A DNA stretch of 8,350 nt from Balneolales bacterium. Lineage in GTDB: Bacteria > Bacteroidota > Rhodothermia > Balneolales > Natronogracilivirgulaceae. The stretch's first letter is position 1. The number at the start of each line of letters is the position of its first letter. Where the stretch lies: the NCBI GenBank assembly GCA_007127665.1, contig SKYY01000082.1, positions 1 to 8,350 on the forward strand, in the 5' to 3' direction. Positions 1-7,086 of this stretch are shown here, piece after piece. The notes below the pieces were generated by a model. That model made no database searches. It was not told the origin of the DNA and was given only the letters and a program-made list of their open reading frames with translations. The translations under genes and the position numbers were made by a program.

Positions 1-1327
1 TAAAGGCAATCAGTGGAAGCAGCCAGTGTCCGCTCAGTGTACTGAAGGCCAGGGTGCCGGCCAGGATCTCGTCCTTGCTGAGAAAACCGGAGGTGAGCGG
101 GATTCCGGAGATGGCCAGGGTGAAGATCAGGAACGTCCAGTAAGTGACCGGCATACGGGATTTGAGTCCGCCCATGTTGCGGATGTCCTGCGCGTCGGTG
201 TCGTGGTCATGTTGCTTGTGCAGCGCCGCATGCATGGCATAGATCACGGCACCGGAGCCGAGAAAAAGGCCGGCCTTGAACGCGGCGTGCGTCACCAGGT
301 GCATGAAGCCCGCAGCATAGGCGCCTACGCCGAGCGCCATCACCATGTAGCCCAGCTGGCTGATGGTGGACCAGGCCAGCACTTTCTTGATATCGAACTG
401 GGTGATGGCGATGGTGGCGGCCAGCAGCGCCGTAATGGCACCGATATAGGCGATGACAAGAAGTGCGTCCGCAGTGAACATCGGGAAGAGGCGGGCGACC
501 ATGAACACGCCGGCGGCCACCATGGTGGCGGCGTGGATGAGGGCACTGACCGGGGTCGGACCTTCCATGGCATCCGGCAGCCAGACATGCAGCGGAAACT
601 GGGCCGACTTTCCGATGGCTCCGCAGAAGATCAGGATTCCGGCTGCCGTCAGCCACGCCTGACTTTCAAAAGGCAGGTTGCCGGCGGAAAGGGCCCCGAA
701 AATGGCATCAAACGAGAAGGTGGAAAAATGCACGAAGATGATCATGATGCCGATGAACATACCGGCATCACCGATACGGTTCACGATAAAGGCTTTCATG
801 GCGGCATTGGATGCCGACTTTTTCTCATACCAGTGCCCGATCAGCAGGTAGGAGCTCACTCCCACCAGCTCCCAAAAAATGTACATCATGAGCAGGTTGT
901 GGGTGAGCACGATGCCCAGCATGGAAAAGGTGAACAGGCCCAGATATGCGAAATAGCGGGAATAGCGCACGTCCCCTTCCAGGTATCCGATAGAGAAGAA
1001 ATGAACCAGCATGCTGATCAGCATCACCACGACCAGCATCACGGCGGAAAGATTGTCGATCAGAATGCCCAGTTCAATGTTCACCTCCCCGATTCCGGGA
1101 ATGCCGCCGAAGGTGGCCCAGGTGAACCCTGCCGATACCGGTCCGGGCGCGGCCAGCTGGGCAAAAAGAATCACCAGTGATATCGCAAACGCGACGGCGA
1201 CCAGCGCGGTACCGAGCCAGTCACCCTGCCGGGGCAGCCGCTTGCCGAAAAAGATCAGCAGCAGAAAACCGGCCAGCGGCAGAAAAAGGGTTGCGAGTGA
1301 TAGCTGTATCAGGGTTTCCAAAGCCAT
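1..1327 (-). CDS. nuoL: NADH-quinone oxidoreductase subunit L (partial, C-terminus beyond window)
   Basis: This is the largest antiporter-like membrane subunit of complex I, which pumps protons in the distal membrane arm. Reading the minus strand from the ATG at 1325-1327 gives 442 uninterrupted codons to the window edge; the family is usually 600-700 residues, so the C-terminal helices and lateral helix are missing here. Family hallmarks are visible: the helix-5 glutamate in FWELVGVSSYLLIG (E153), GKSAQFPLHVWLPDAMEGP with K240, SALIHAATMVAAGV (about 261-273), HAAFKAGLF with K351, and SGFLSKDEIL with K418. E153, K240 and K418 match the positions of E. coli E144, K229 and K399. A short His/Asp-rich loop (HKQHDHD) lies at about 370-376. 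The gene begins 29 bases after nuoK stops, without a clear Shine-Dalgarno site, and nuoM should follow. No frameshift is seen. Confidence 0.97.
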   Translation of the reverse strand, partial: MALETLIQLSLATLFLPLAGFLLLIFFGKRLPRQGDWLGTALVAVAFAISLVILFAQLAAPGPVSAGFTWATFGGIPGIGEVNIELGILIDNLSAVMLVVVMLISMLVHFFSIGYLEGDVRYSRYFAYLGLFTFSMLGIVLTHNLLMMYIFWELVGVSSYLLIGHWYEKKSASNAAMKAFIVNRIGDAGMFIGIMIIFVHFSTFSFDAIFGALSAGNLPFESQAWLTAAGILIFCGAIGKSAQFPLHVWLPDAMEGPTPVSALIHAATMVAAGVFMVARLFPMFTADALLVIAYIGAITALLAATIAITQFDIKKVLAWSTISQLGYMVMALGVGAYAAGFMHLVTHAAFKAGLFLGSGAVIYAMHAALHKQHDHDTDAQDIRNMGGLKSRMPVTYWTFLIFTLAISGIPLTSGFLSKDEILAGTLAFSTLSGHWLLPLIAF

Positions 1328-1356
1328 AATGTGTCTTGTTCAAAAAAAATGAATTG

Positions 1357-1686
1357 CTACTCCTTCAGCTCACTGATCTGTTCGATATCCACCGTCCCGA
1401 AACGATTGTAGATATTCAGGACAATGGCCAGGGCAACTGCCGCTTCCGCTGCCGCTATGATAATCACAAAAAGCGCGATCATATGCCCTTCAAGCGAAAG
1501 CAACCCGTACCGGCTGAATGCCACGAAGTTCAGGTTCGCAGAGTTCAGGATCAATTCGATGCCCATCAGGACCATAATGATATTTCTACGGGTTATCACA
1601 GCCAGCAGCCCGAGCGAAAAAAGCACGGCACTGACCACCAGAAAGTGGTTGAGCCCGGGTTCTGCAAGCCATTCAGGTAAGACCAT
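1357..1686 (-). CDS. nuoK: NADH-quinone oxidoreductase subunit K
   Basis: This small three-helix membrane subunit of complex I (related to MrpC) sits between NuoJ and the antiporter-like subunits and takes part in proton translocation. The product from the ATG at 1684-1686 is 109 residues, close to the usual 100-105. Three hydrophobic segments lie at about 14-32, 37-57 and 69-92. The two conserved membrane glutamates are present: E44 in MVLMGIELILNSANLNF and E81 in AAAEAAVALAI. An in-frame TTG at 1690-1692 would add two residues (start at 1692); I prefer the ATG because neither has a Shine-Dalgarno site and the ATG gives the more usual length. It begins 18 bases after nuoJ stops. Confidence 0.97.
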   Translation of the reverse strand: MVLPEWLAEPGLNHFLVVSAVLFSLGLLAVITRRNIIMVLMGIELILNSANLNFVAFSRYGLLSLEGHMIALFVIIIAAAEAAVALAIVLNIYNRFGTVDIEQISELKE

Positions 1687-1704
1687 GTCCAAGTCGGTTA
1701 ATGG

Positions 1705-2265
1705 TTAGGAGATATTTTTCGGATCCTCATCGGGATGGTCCGGTTGTTCGGCTTGCGGCGGCTGATGCGGCGGCCGGGCACTGGATGCCATAAGCACCGC
1801 GCCGATAATGGCAAGCAGCAGCAGGACCCCGGCCACCTGGAATGGCAGCATGAAATCCGTGAGCAGCAGTTCGCCCAAACCGGTCATGGTGACCTCCCCA
1901 TCCTCCAGCGGCATCGTGGACCACTCGGTAGTCGTGAACACGGCGATGAGCAGCACACCGATAATGGCCACGAATATTGTGGATGGCAACAGGTTGACTG
2001 TACGGGTCTTCACCTTTTCAAAATAACCGCGCGTAGTCAGCATCACACCAAAGAGAATGAGGACCAGTATCCCGCCAACATAGACGAGCAGCTGTGTCAC
2101 CGCCACAAATCCGGCAAAGAGAAGCGCATACATCAGTGCAAGCCCGGCCAGGGTAAACATCAGTGCAAAGGCGGAGTGTATGATATTCTTAGCGAACACC
2201 ATAACGGCGGCACTGCCGATGATCAGGATAGAAAACACGTAAAAAGCTACTGCTGAGAGATCCAT
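1705..2265 (-). CDS. nuoJ: NADH-quinone oxidoreductase subunit J
   Basis: This five-helix membrane subunit of complex I (MrpD-like N-terminal part) is next to NuoK, NuoA and NuoH in the membrane arm. The 186-residue product has hydrophobic segments at about 5-24, 30-50, 55-77, 93-112 and 139-160. The glycine-containing third helix LVYVGGILVLILFGVM (60-75) corresponds to the conserved helix whose pi-bulge is linked to active/deactive changes in other complexes I. The segment TDFMLPFQVAGVLLLLAIIG (136-155) is the typical last helix. After residue 160 comes a 26-residue Pro-, Gln-, His- and Asp-rich tail (ARPPHQPPQAEQPDHPDEDP), probably cytoplasmic. The ATG at 2263-2265 follows nuoI by 27 bases with no Shine-Dalgarno site. 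Confidence 0.97.
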   Translation of the reverse strand: MDLSAVAFYVFSILIIGSAAVMVFAKNIIHSAFALMFTLAGLALMYALLFAGFVAVTQLLVYVGGILVLILFGVMLTTRGYFEKVKTRTVNLLPSTIFVAIIGVLLIAVFTTTEWSTMPLEDGEVTMTGLGELLLTDFMLPFQVAGVLLLLAIIGAVLMASSARPPHQPPQAEQPDHPDEDPKNIS

Positions 2266-2292
2266 GGTGTGACCGGCACAGTTGAGTTGAAA

Positions 2293-3072
2293 TTATTCTT
2301 CTGATTTTTTCTTCGCTTCACGTTCCGCTCTTCTGGCGGCGCGACGCGCTTCCCGTTCGGCACGCCGGGCTGCTTTTTCGGCATCCTCATCACCGGATGC
2401 TTCTGCGCCGGCACCGGTTTCCGGTTTCTCTGAACCAGCCTCTTTGCCATCGGTTGCCGCAACGCCGCCAGTAGCAGCATCTTTCGGTTTATCCCCGGCG
2501 GCAGCGGCGTCCCCGGCAGCGGCTTTAGCTTCCGCTTTTTTCTTCTTGGCGAGCTTCGCTTCCTCCTTCTTGCGACGTTTTTCCTCCGCTTCTTTCTCAA
2601 GCTTGCGGTTGGCTTCTTCGATCTGCTCCGGACTCATATCGGAAAACGACAAAATGAGATCGTTACGATCATAAGCCGAGTATTCATAGTCCTCGACCAT
2701 GGTGATGCAGTCGGTGGGACACGGATGCACGCAAAGCTCGCAGTAGCAGCATTTGGCCATGTCGATATCGAACTGGTCCACCCAGAGTTTCTTTTTGTGA
2801 CCGGTGGATGTCTCACCGAGATCATCGTCGTCGGTGGACTTGATGGTGCCGATATCAATACACTCAACGGGGCAGGCACGCTCACACAGGCGGCAACCGA
2901 TGCAGTCGTCGATATTCACATGGAGTTTGAGCCGCACGCGTTCCGGGAGCACGTCACGTTGGCGTGGATACTGTACCGTAACCGATCTTTTGAAGAGATG
3001 GCGCAGGGTGATCCCCATTCCGGTGAATATGGTTTTGAAGGTGAGATAAGTGTCAGATAGTGCTTTGACCAT
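2293..3072 (-). CDS. nuoI: NADH-quinone oxidoreductase subunit I (2x[4Fe-4S]) with long charged C-terminal tail
   Basis: This peripheral-arm subunit carries clusters N6a and N6b and hands electrons to N2 in NuoB. The two ferredoxin-type motifs are complete: C57-x2-C60-x2-C63-x3-C67 and C108-x2-C111-x2-C114-x3-C118. The N-terminal amphipathic stretch (residues 1-35) is typical of the membrane-contacting part. About 40 residues separate the two clusters, longer than the roughly 27 of E. coli NuoI, and include an acidic STDDDDLGE segment. The product is 259 residues against the usual 160-180. Residues about 149-187 are Lys/Glu-rich and predicted helical, 188-228 are Ala/Gly/Asp-rich, and 234-256 are Arg/Ala/Glu-rich with a nine-residue repeat. 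The tail is in frame with no stop, so it is not a sequencing artefact in any obvious way. The start is the ATG at 3070-3072, 17 bases after nuoH. Confidence 0.96.
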   Translation of the reverse strand: MVKALSDTYLTFKTIFTGMGITLRHLFKRSVTVQYPRQRDVLPERVRLKLHVNIDDCIGCRLCERACPVECIDIGTIKSTDDDDLGETSTGHKKKLWVDQFDIDMAKCCYCELCVHPCPTDCITMVEDYEYSAYDRNDLILSFSDMSPEQIEEANRKLEKEAEEKRRKKEEAKLAKKKKAEAKAAAGDAAAAGDKPKDAATGGVAATDGKEAGSEKPETGAGAEASGDEDAEKAARRAEREARRAARRAEREAKKKSEE

Positions 3073-3089
3073 AACAGCAGTTATTCAGG

Positions 3090-4124
3090 TTAAAAAATCA
3101 TCTCCCAGAGTGCGATGAGCACCAGGTTGACAAATGAAAGGGGGATGAGGTATTTCCAACAGAGGTTCATGAGCTGGTCGACACGCAGTCTGGGAAGGGT
3201 CCAGCGCAGCCACATCATCACGAAGACGAGGACCATGCCCTTTAGCAGCATCCAGAACGCGCCCCATACCGGCCCATCCATAAATGAACCGAACGGGCTG
3301 TTCCACCCGCCGAAAAAGAGTGTGGCACCCACGAGCGACAAAAGCAGCATGTCGGCATACTCGGTAAGCATGAACAGTCCCCAGCGCATTCCGGAGTATT
3401 CGGTCTGGTAACCGCCTACGAGCTCTGATTCCGACTCGGGAAGATCGAAGGGAACACGGTGCGCCTCTGCCAGGGAAGCAATGAAAAAGAGCACGAATGC
3501 GATCACCATGAAAGGGCTGTGAAAGATCAGCCAGCTGGGCAGAAAGCCAAGAAATGCATTACCTGTTTGCATTTCAGTGATTTCCATCAGGTTGAGAGTC
3601 CCGGTGACAATGATCACGGAAAGGATGGTTACCACGACAGGCACCTCGTAACTCACCGTCTGCGCTGCGGTCCTCATAGCCCCAAGCAACGACCATTTGT
3701 TGTTGGATGCCCAGCCGGCCATAATGATGCTGACCGAAAGCAGTGAGGTGATGGCCACGATGTAGAACACGCCCACATCGATCATGCTCCCGATATACCC
3801 GCTGCTGAACGGTATGGCCACAAATGCCCCGTAAGACGCGGCAAACGCAATAAAGGGCGCCATTTTGAAAAGGAAGCGATCTGCTTTTGCGGGGACGATA
3901 TCCTCTTTCTGGATCATCTTGACCAGGTCAGCGAGCGTCTGCGCCCATCCATGCCATCCGCCTGTCTCCATCGGCCCAAGGCGATCCTGGATGTGACCGG
4001 CCACCTTGCGCTCCAGCCATATTGCAAAAAGGGCATACACCAGAATGATCATCAGTGGAATGATGGAAAACACAAAGACGACCAGTGGTCCGGCCGGCAG
4101 AAAACTTTCCAGAAATTGCTGCAT
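3090..4124 (-). CDS. nuoH: NADH-quinone oxidoreductase subunit H
   Basis: This membrane subunit forms much of the quinone-entry chamber and joins the peripheral arm to the proton-pumping arm. The 344-residue product has about eight hydrophobic segments and the family signatures: AIWLERKVAGHIQDRLGP (34-51), the loop continuing through GGWHGWAQTLADLVKM to about 70, GWASNNKWSLLGAMRTAAQ (137-155) followed by SYEVP, and AEAHRVPFDLPESESELVGG (219-238) followed by YQTEYSGMRWG. The acidic residues of these cytoplasmic loops line the quinone site in known structures. Its length is normal for the family. The ATG at 4122-4124 is preceded by a good AAAGGA Shine-Dalgarno site and begins 19 bases after nuoD. 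NuoH directly follows NuoD here, with no nuoE, nuoF or nuoG between them. Confidence 0.98.
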   Translation of the reverse strand: MQQFLESFLPAGPLVVFVFSIIPLMIILVYALFAIWLERKVAGHIQDRLGPMETGGWHGWAQTLADLVKMIQKEDIVPAKADRFLFKMAPFIAFAASYGAFVAIPFSSGYIGSMIDVGVFYIVAITSLLSVSIIMAGWASNNKWSLLGAMRTAAQTVSYEVPVVVTILSVIIVTGTLNLMEITEMQTGNAFLGFLPSWLIFHSPFMVIAFVLFFIASLAEAHRVPFDLPESESELVGGYQTEYSGMRWGLFMLTEYADMLLLSLVGATLFFGGWNSPFGSFMDGPVWGAFWMLLKGMVLVFVMMWLRWTLPRLRVDQLMNLCWKYLIPLSFVNLVLIALWEMIF

Positions 4125-4132
4125 AGATACGT

Positions 4133-4138
4133 TCCTTT
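4133..4138 (-). promoter_or_regulatory. Shine-Dalgarno site of nuoH
   Basis: The minus strand reads AAAGGA here, eight bases before the nuoH ATG. It is one of only three clear ribosome-binding sites among the genes whose starts lie in the window, and it supports the chosen nuoH start. Confidence 0.6.
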
Positions 4139-4143
4139 ACAAG

Positions 4144-5325
4144 CTATCGGTCTACTTCACCGAGTACAATATCAATACTTCCGATTATCGCCACCATGTC
4201 GGCCACCATGGCACCGACGGAGATGGCTGGCAAAACACTCAAATTCACAAAACTTGGGGCGCGGGCCTTGACCCGAAACGGGGTGGTGGACTTGTCGGTG
4301 ATAATGTAATATCCCAGCTCGCCCCGCGGAGTCTCGGTCCGGCAGTAGATCTCACCTGCAGGGGGACGGATTTTCTTGGGGATGGCTTCCTGCACGTCAC
4401 CCTCATCGGGCATCTGGTCCAGCGCCTGCTCAATGATCTTCAGGCTCTCTTCCATCTCCCAGACGCGGACGATATACCGGTCCCAGCAGTCGCCCAGTGT
4501 TCCCATCTCACCTTTTCCAACGATCACATCAAACTCAAACCGGTCGTAAATGGAGTACGGGTCGTCTTTTCTGAGATCCCACTCTACTCCTGATCCGCGA
4601 AGACTGGGCCCGGAAACCCCGTAGTTAATGGCCACTTTTCCGGGAAGGACCCCGACGTTGGCCGTACGGTCGATAAAAATTTTGTTGTGGGAGAGCAGGT
4701 CGTTCAGTTCCTTGATTTTGGGACGGAACGATTTCACGAAAGCGGCCGTGTCGGTCTTGAAATCGGCAGGGACGTCATTCATCAGTCCGCCGATCCAGAT
4801 ATAGTTGTAGAGCAGTCGCGCGCCGCTGGCTTTTTCGAAGATATCGAGGACTTTTTCCCGCTCGATAAAGCAGTAAAGGAACGGAGTGAATGCACCGATA
4901 TCCAGACCGAAGGTCCCGAGCGCCAGCAGATGGCTTGCAATACGCTGCAACTCCGACATGATGACCCTGATATACTCCACCCTGTCGTTTACCTTGATAT
5001 CCATGAGCCGTTCCATGGCAATGGCATAACCAACTTCGTTGTTCATGGCCGCCACATAGTCCATGCGATCCACATAAGGCACGACCTTGTTGTAGTCGTT
5101 CATGGCCTCACAATGTTTCTCAAAGCAACGATGAAGGTATCCGATATGCGGAACGGCTTTGGTGACAATTTCGCCGTTCAGGGTCAGTTCCATTCTCAGC
5201 ACTCCGTGCGTCGAGGGGTGCTGCGGACCCATATTGACAACCATCTCCTGGGTTTTGAGGCCGTTGCCCGCATCCACAGGAGGCGAAAGTGTTACTTCAG
5301 GACCTTTTTGATTCACTTTTGTCAT
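4144..5325 (-). CDS. nuoD: NADH-quinone oxidoreductase subunit D (49 kDa, quinone site)
   Basis: This peripheral-arm subunit is related to the large subunit of NiFe hydrogenases and forms the quinone-reduction pocket with NuoB. The 393-residue product is of normal length and unfused to NuoC. It starts the conserved core at [20 protein letters not shown] (26-45), whose H36/H40 loop contacts quinone, continues with VPHIGYLHR (58-66), and contains PYVDRMDY with Y90, the likely equivalent of the quinone-binding tyrosine Y87 of Thermus Nqo4. The end [11 protein letters not shown] is the typical family C-terminus. The nickel-ligand cysteines of hydrogenases are not expected and not seen. The ATG at 5323-5325 lies two bases after the nuoC stop (TGAACATG), so translation is probably coupled, with a GGAG site inside the end of nuoC. 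Confidence 0.98.
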   Translation of the reverse strand: MTKVNQKGPEVTLSPPVDAGNGLKTQEMVVNMGPQHPSTHGVLRMELTLNGEIVTKAVPHIGYLHRCFEKHCEAMNDYNKVVPYVDRMDYVAAMNNEVGYAIAMERLMDIKVNDRVEYIRVIMSELQRIASHLLALGTFGLDIGAFTPFLYCFIEREKVLDIFEKASGARLLYNYIWIGGLMNDVPADFKTDTAAFVKSFRPKIKELNDLLSHNKIFIDRTANVGVLPGKVAINYGVSGPSLRGSGVEWDLRKDDPYSIYDRFEFDVIVGKGEMGTLGDCWDRYIVRVWEMEESLKIIEQALDQMPDEGDVQEAIPKKIRPPAGEIYCRTETPRGELGYYIITDKSTTPFRVKARAPSFVNLSVLPAISVGAMVADMVAIIGSIDIVLGEVDR

Positions 5326-5327
5326 GT

Positions 5328-5813
5328 TCAGTACTCCACTTTCATTCCGCGGTAGACTTCCTGGACCTGATAATCCTTTCTAAGGGGATATCCTTCCCAG
5401 TCGTCCGGACACAGGATGCGTCGATGGTCGGGATGACCGTCAAATCGGATTCCGAACATGTCGTATGCCTCACGCTCGTGCCAGTCGGCGGTTTTCCATA
5501 CCTGCTCGACGGTCGGCAAATGTGCATCGTCCTCAGGCATCTGGGCCTTGAGCGTCAGTTTGTGTTTTTCGCTGGTTGAAAACAGATGATAGGTAACCCC
5601 GAGAGTGTTCTCTTTAGGGTAGTGCACACCGCTCAGGCACATGAGCGAGTCGAACCGGAGGCCGGGTTCATCCCGCAGAAATTTGGCAACATCACGGATT
5701 TTTTCCGCCTTTACGATGATCCACGGTCCCACAGGCTGATCCTGTTTGAGTTCAAAAACCCCTTCACCGAATTTATCCGTCAGGATACGGTACAGTTCTT
5801 CGGCGGTTTTCAT
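5328..5813 (-). CDS. nuoC: NADH-quinone oxidoreductase subunit C (30 kDa)
   Basis: This peripheral-arm structural subunit packs against NuoD and NuoB and carries no cofactor. The 161-residue product fits the shorter, unfused NuoC type; in enterobacteria and many Bacteroides it is fused to NuoD. The 30-kDa-subunit signature is clear at about 107-146: [20 protein letters not shown] followed by HPDHRRIL and [12 protein letters not shown]. The start codon overlaps the nuoB stop by one base (TGATG), and a strong AAGGAGG lies seven bases upstream inside nuoB, which fixes the start and indicates coupled translation. Confidence 0.98.
   Translation of the reverse strand: MKTAEELYRILTDKFGEGVFELKQDQPVGPWIIVKAEKIRDVAKFLRDEPGLRFDSLMCLSGVHYPKENTLGVTYHLFSTSEKHKLTLKAQMPEDDAHLPTVEQVWKTADWHEREAYDMFGIRFDGHPDHRRILCPDDWEGYPLRKDYQVQEVYRGMKVEY
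5334..5337 (-). promoter_or_regulatory. Shine-Dalgarno site of nuoD
   Basis: The minus strand reads GGAG here, inside the last codons of nuoC and eight bases before the nuoD ATG. Together with the two-base intergenic distance it suggests coupled translation of nuoC and nuoD. Confidence 0.5.
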
Positions 5814-6439
5814 CAGGCGCCCTCCTTTTTGCGCGCAACATCCTGCTGCGGGAACTCGATTTGGGCCGTTTTGTGCTCATCGGTTTCGTCGACGCTCTTG
5901 ACCTGGATATCGTCGCCGCCCTTGTCATGGATGACAACCGGTTCTTTAATGCCGATCCCATCCACCAGATTTTCTTTCATGATTTTGTCGCGCAGGTGCA
6001 GAAAGCCCTGGAGCAGCGCTTCGGGCCTGGGCGGACAACCCGGCACGTACACATCCACCGGAACAACACGGTCAACGCCCTTGAGCACATGGTACCCGTG
6101 CTCCCAATAGGGTCCGCCGCAATTGGAGCAGGATCCCATGCTGATCACGTAACGCGGTTCGGACATCTGTTCGTAGAGCCGTTTGATGCGGGTGGCCATT
6201 TTAAGCGTTACCGTCCCAGCGACGATCATAACGTCCGCCTGGCGGGGTGAGGAGCGCGGTATGATTCCGAAGCGGTCAAAATCATAACGTGAAGCCGCTG
6301 TTGCCATCATCTCAATGGCGCAACAGGCCAGGCCGAATTGCATGTACCAGATGGATGATTTCCGGGCCCAGTTAAGCGCCTTTTCCAGCGAAACGATAAT
6401 TATGTTACTGTCCTGATACTTTTTATCGAGTAAACCCAT
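5813..6439 (-). CDS. nuoB: NADH-quinone oxidoreductase subunit B (cluster N2)
   Basis: This peripheral-arm subunit carries cluster N2, the [4Fe-4S] centre that reduces quinone. With the ATG at 6437-6439 it has 208 residues and begins [14 protein letters not shown], the usual start of the family in related bacteria. N2 ligands are present: the adjacent pair C39-C40 in [12 protein letters not shown]104 in [13 protein letters not shown], and C135 in [13 protein letters not shown]. The conserved [19 protein letters not shown] lies at 60-78. After about residue 158 a 50-residue hydrophilic tail follows, rich in Asp, Glu and Lys, longer than in many homologues. A GTG at 6472 in the same frame would add 11 residues ([11 protein letters not shown]); I consider it less likely because those residues are not family-like. 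Neither start has a good Shine-Dalgarno site. Confidence 0.97.
   Translation of the reverse strand: MGLLDKKYQDSNIIIVSLEKALNWARKSSIWYMQFGLACCAIEMMATAASRYDFDRFGIIPRSSPRQADVMIVAGTVTLKMATRIKRLYEQMSEPRYVISMGSCSNCGGPYWEHGYHVLKGVDRVVPVDVYVPGCPPRPEALLQGFLHLRDKIMKENLVDGIGIKEPVVIHDKGGDDIQVKSVDETDEHKTAQIEFPQQDVARKKEGA
5821..5827 (-). promoter_or_regulatory. Shine-Dalgarno site of nuoC
   Basis: The minus strand reads AAGGAGG here, seven bases before the nuoC ATG and inside the last codons of nuoB. It is the strongest ribosome-binding site in the window and fixes the nuoC start at the TGATG overlap. Confidence 0.75.
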
Positions 6440-6502
6440 GCAGTAAGTATTACTTGTATAAGTGATGGTCACACCGGATTTGGTCCCGGTTCCGGCATTG
6501 CG

Positions 6503-7063
6503 TCACTTATCAGCTTTTTCTTGCTGTGACGCTTCGCCTGCAGATGACACGTTCTGTTCGGGTTCGGGTTCGGGTTCGGGTTCCGACTCCGGTTCCGGTA
6601 CGCTATCCGCAACCTGAAATCCGTTTCCGTTAGCCGCCATTTCGCTGTTCCAATCCGGAAGGACCACCCCGACACCTTCCACATAACGCGGCACTACGGG
6701 CTGGGGCTTGTCCCACTGAAGGTCACCTTTGCCCAGTTCATAGAGAAAACCGACAAAAATGAGGGAAACAAACACAATCATTGCCCAAAAAGCGTACCAG
6801 CCCATGCTCTGGAAGACGGTAGCCCAGGGAAACAGCAGGACTACCTCCACCTCGAAAATTAGGAACATGAGCGCAATCACATAGAACCGGTTGTTGAACT
6901 GGATCCATGCCTCGCCAACGGGTTCTTCTCCGCATTCGTAGGTAGAGAGTTTTTCAGGGCTTGGACGGTTGGGGCGCAGCATCCATGCTACCAGCAGAGT
7001 TATGCCGGCAAAAACGGCGCCATTGACCACAAACAGTAACACGTACCCATAATCAGCAAGCAT
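6503..7063 (-). CDS. nuoA: NADH-quinone oxidoreductase subunit A with Pro-Glu-rich C-terminal tail
   Basis: This three-helix membrane subunit lies near the quinone-entry region, with NuoH and NuoJ. Hydrophobic segments are at about 7-29, 60-84 and 88-109. The family marks are TYECGEEPVG with C44 in the first loop, and NRFYVIALMFLIFEVEVVLL with membrane acidic residues E71 and E73, matching D79 and E81 of E. coli. The product is 186 residues against the usual 115-150. The extra part begins after about residue 118, includes a PRYVEGVGVVLPDW segment and then PEPESEPEPEPEPEQ at 156-170, ending in a Ser/Ala/Glu/Lys tail. The Pro-Glu part is encoded by a hexamer repeat. The ATG at 7061-7063 is the first Met of the conserved sequence, and the gene opens the nuo series after a 71-base gap holding promoter-like sequence. 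Confidence 0.97.
   Translation of the reverse strand: MLADYGYVLLFVVNGAVFAGITLLVAWMLRPNRPSPEKLSTYECGEEPVGEAWIQFNNRFYVIALMFLIFEVEVVLLFPWATVFQSMGWYAFWAMIVFVSLIFVGFLYELGKGDLQWDKPQPVVPRYVEGVGVVLPDWNSEMAANGNGFQVADSVPEPESEPEPEPEPEQNVSSAGEASQQEKADK
6556..6597 (-). repeat. Hexanucleotide tandem repeat encoding Pro-Glu in nuoA
   Basis: The plus strand has four perfect GTTCGG units (6556-6579) followed by three diverged units, GTTCCG, ACTCCG and GTTCCG (6580-6597). On the coding strand each unit gives one acidic or serine residue paired with proline. Because the unit is six bases, copy-number change by slippage would lengthen or shorten the NuoA tail by two residues without shifting the frame. Confidence 0.9.
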
Positions 7064-7086
7064 ACAGCGCTATCAATCAGGTTAAG

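Noticed and set aside
26..1180. Long plus-strand open frame (384 codons) opposite nuoL
   Set aside because: It is antisense to conserved nuoL codons. Its product is His-, Gly- and Asp-rich without a recognisable domain, which is the usual shadow of a hydrophobic membrane-protein gene in a GC-rich third position.
2247..2600. Minus-strand Arg/Lys-rich frame of 117 codons overlapping the nuoI tail and the start of nuoJ
   Set aside because: The basic composition is what a shifted reading of the Lys/Glu/Ala tail gives. The nuoI frame has the conserved cluster motifs and continues unbroken through the tail.
2293..2628. Possibility that the NuoI tail is a frameshift artefact or a fusion to another gene
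   Set aside because: The frame is continuous from the Fe-S domain and the tail ends at a stop 27 bases before nuoJ, with normal operon spacing. The repeat with only synonymous changes also shows this frame is the one under selection.
4125..4143. Remnants of nuoE, nuoF or nuoG between nuoD and nuoH
   Set aside because: Only 19 bases separate the two genes, with a Shine-Dalgarno site and no leftover coding sequence, so no recent deletion scar is visible.
4006..4593. Plus-strand open frame of 195 codons across the nuoH-nuoD junction
   Set aside because: It overlaps two well-conserved genes on the other strand, has no family resemblance and no ribosome-binding site.
4687..5355. Plus-strand open frame of 222 codons opposite nuoD
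   Set aside because: It is fully opposite conserved NuoD sequence and shows no recognisable motif.
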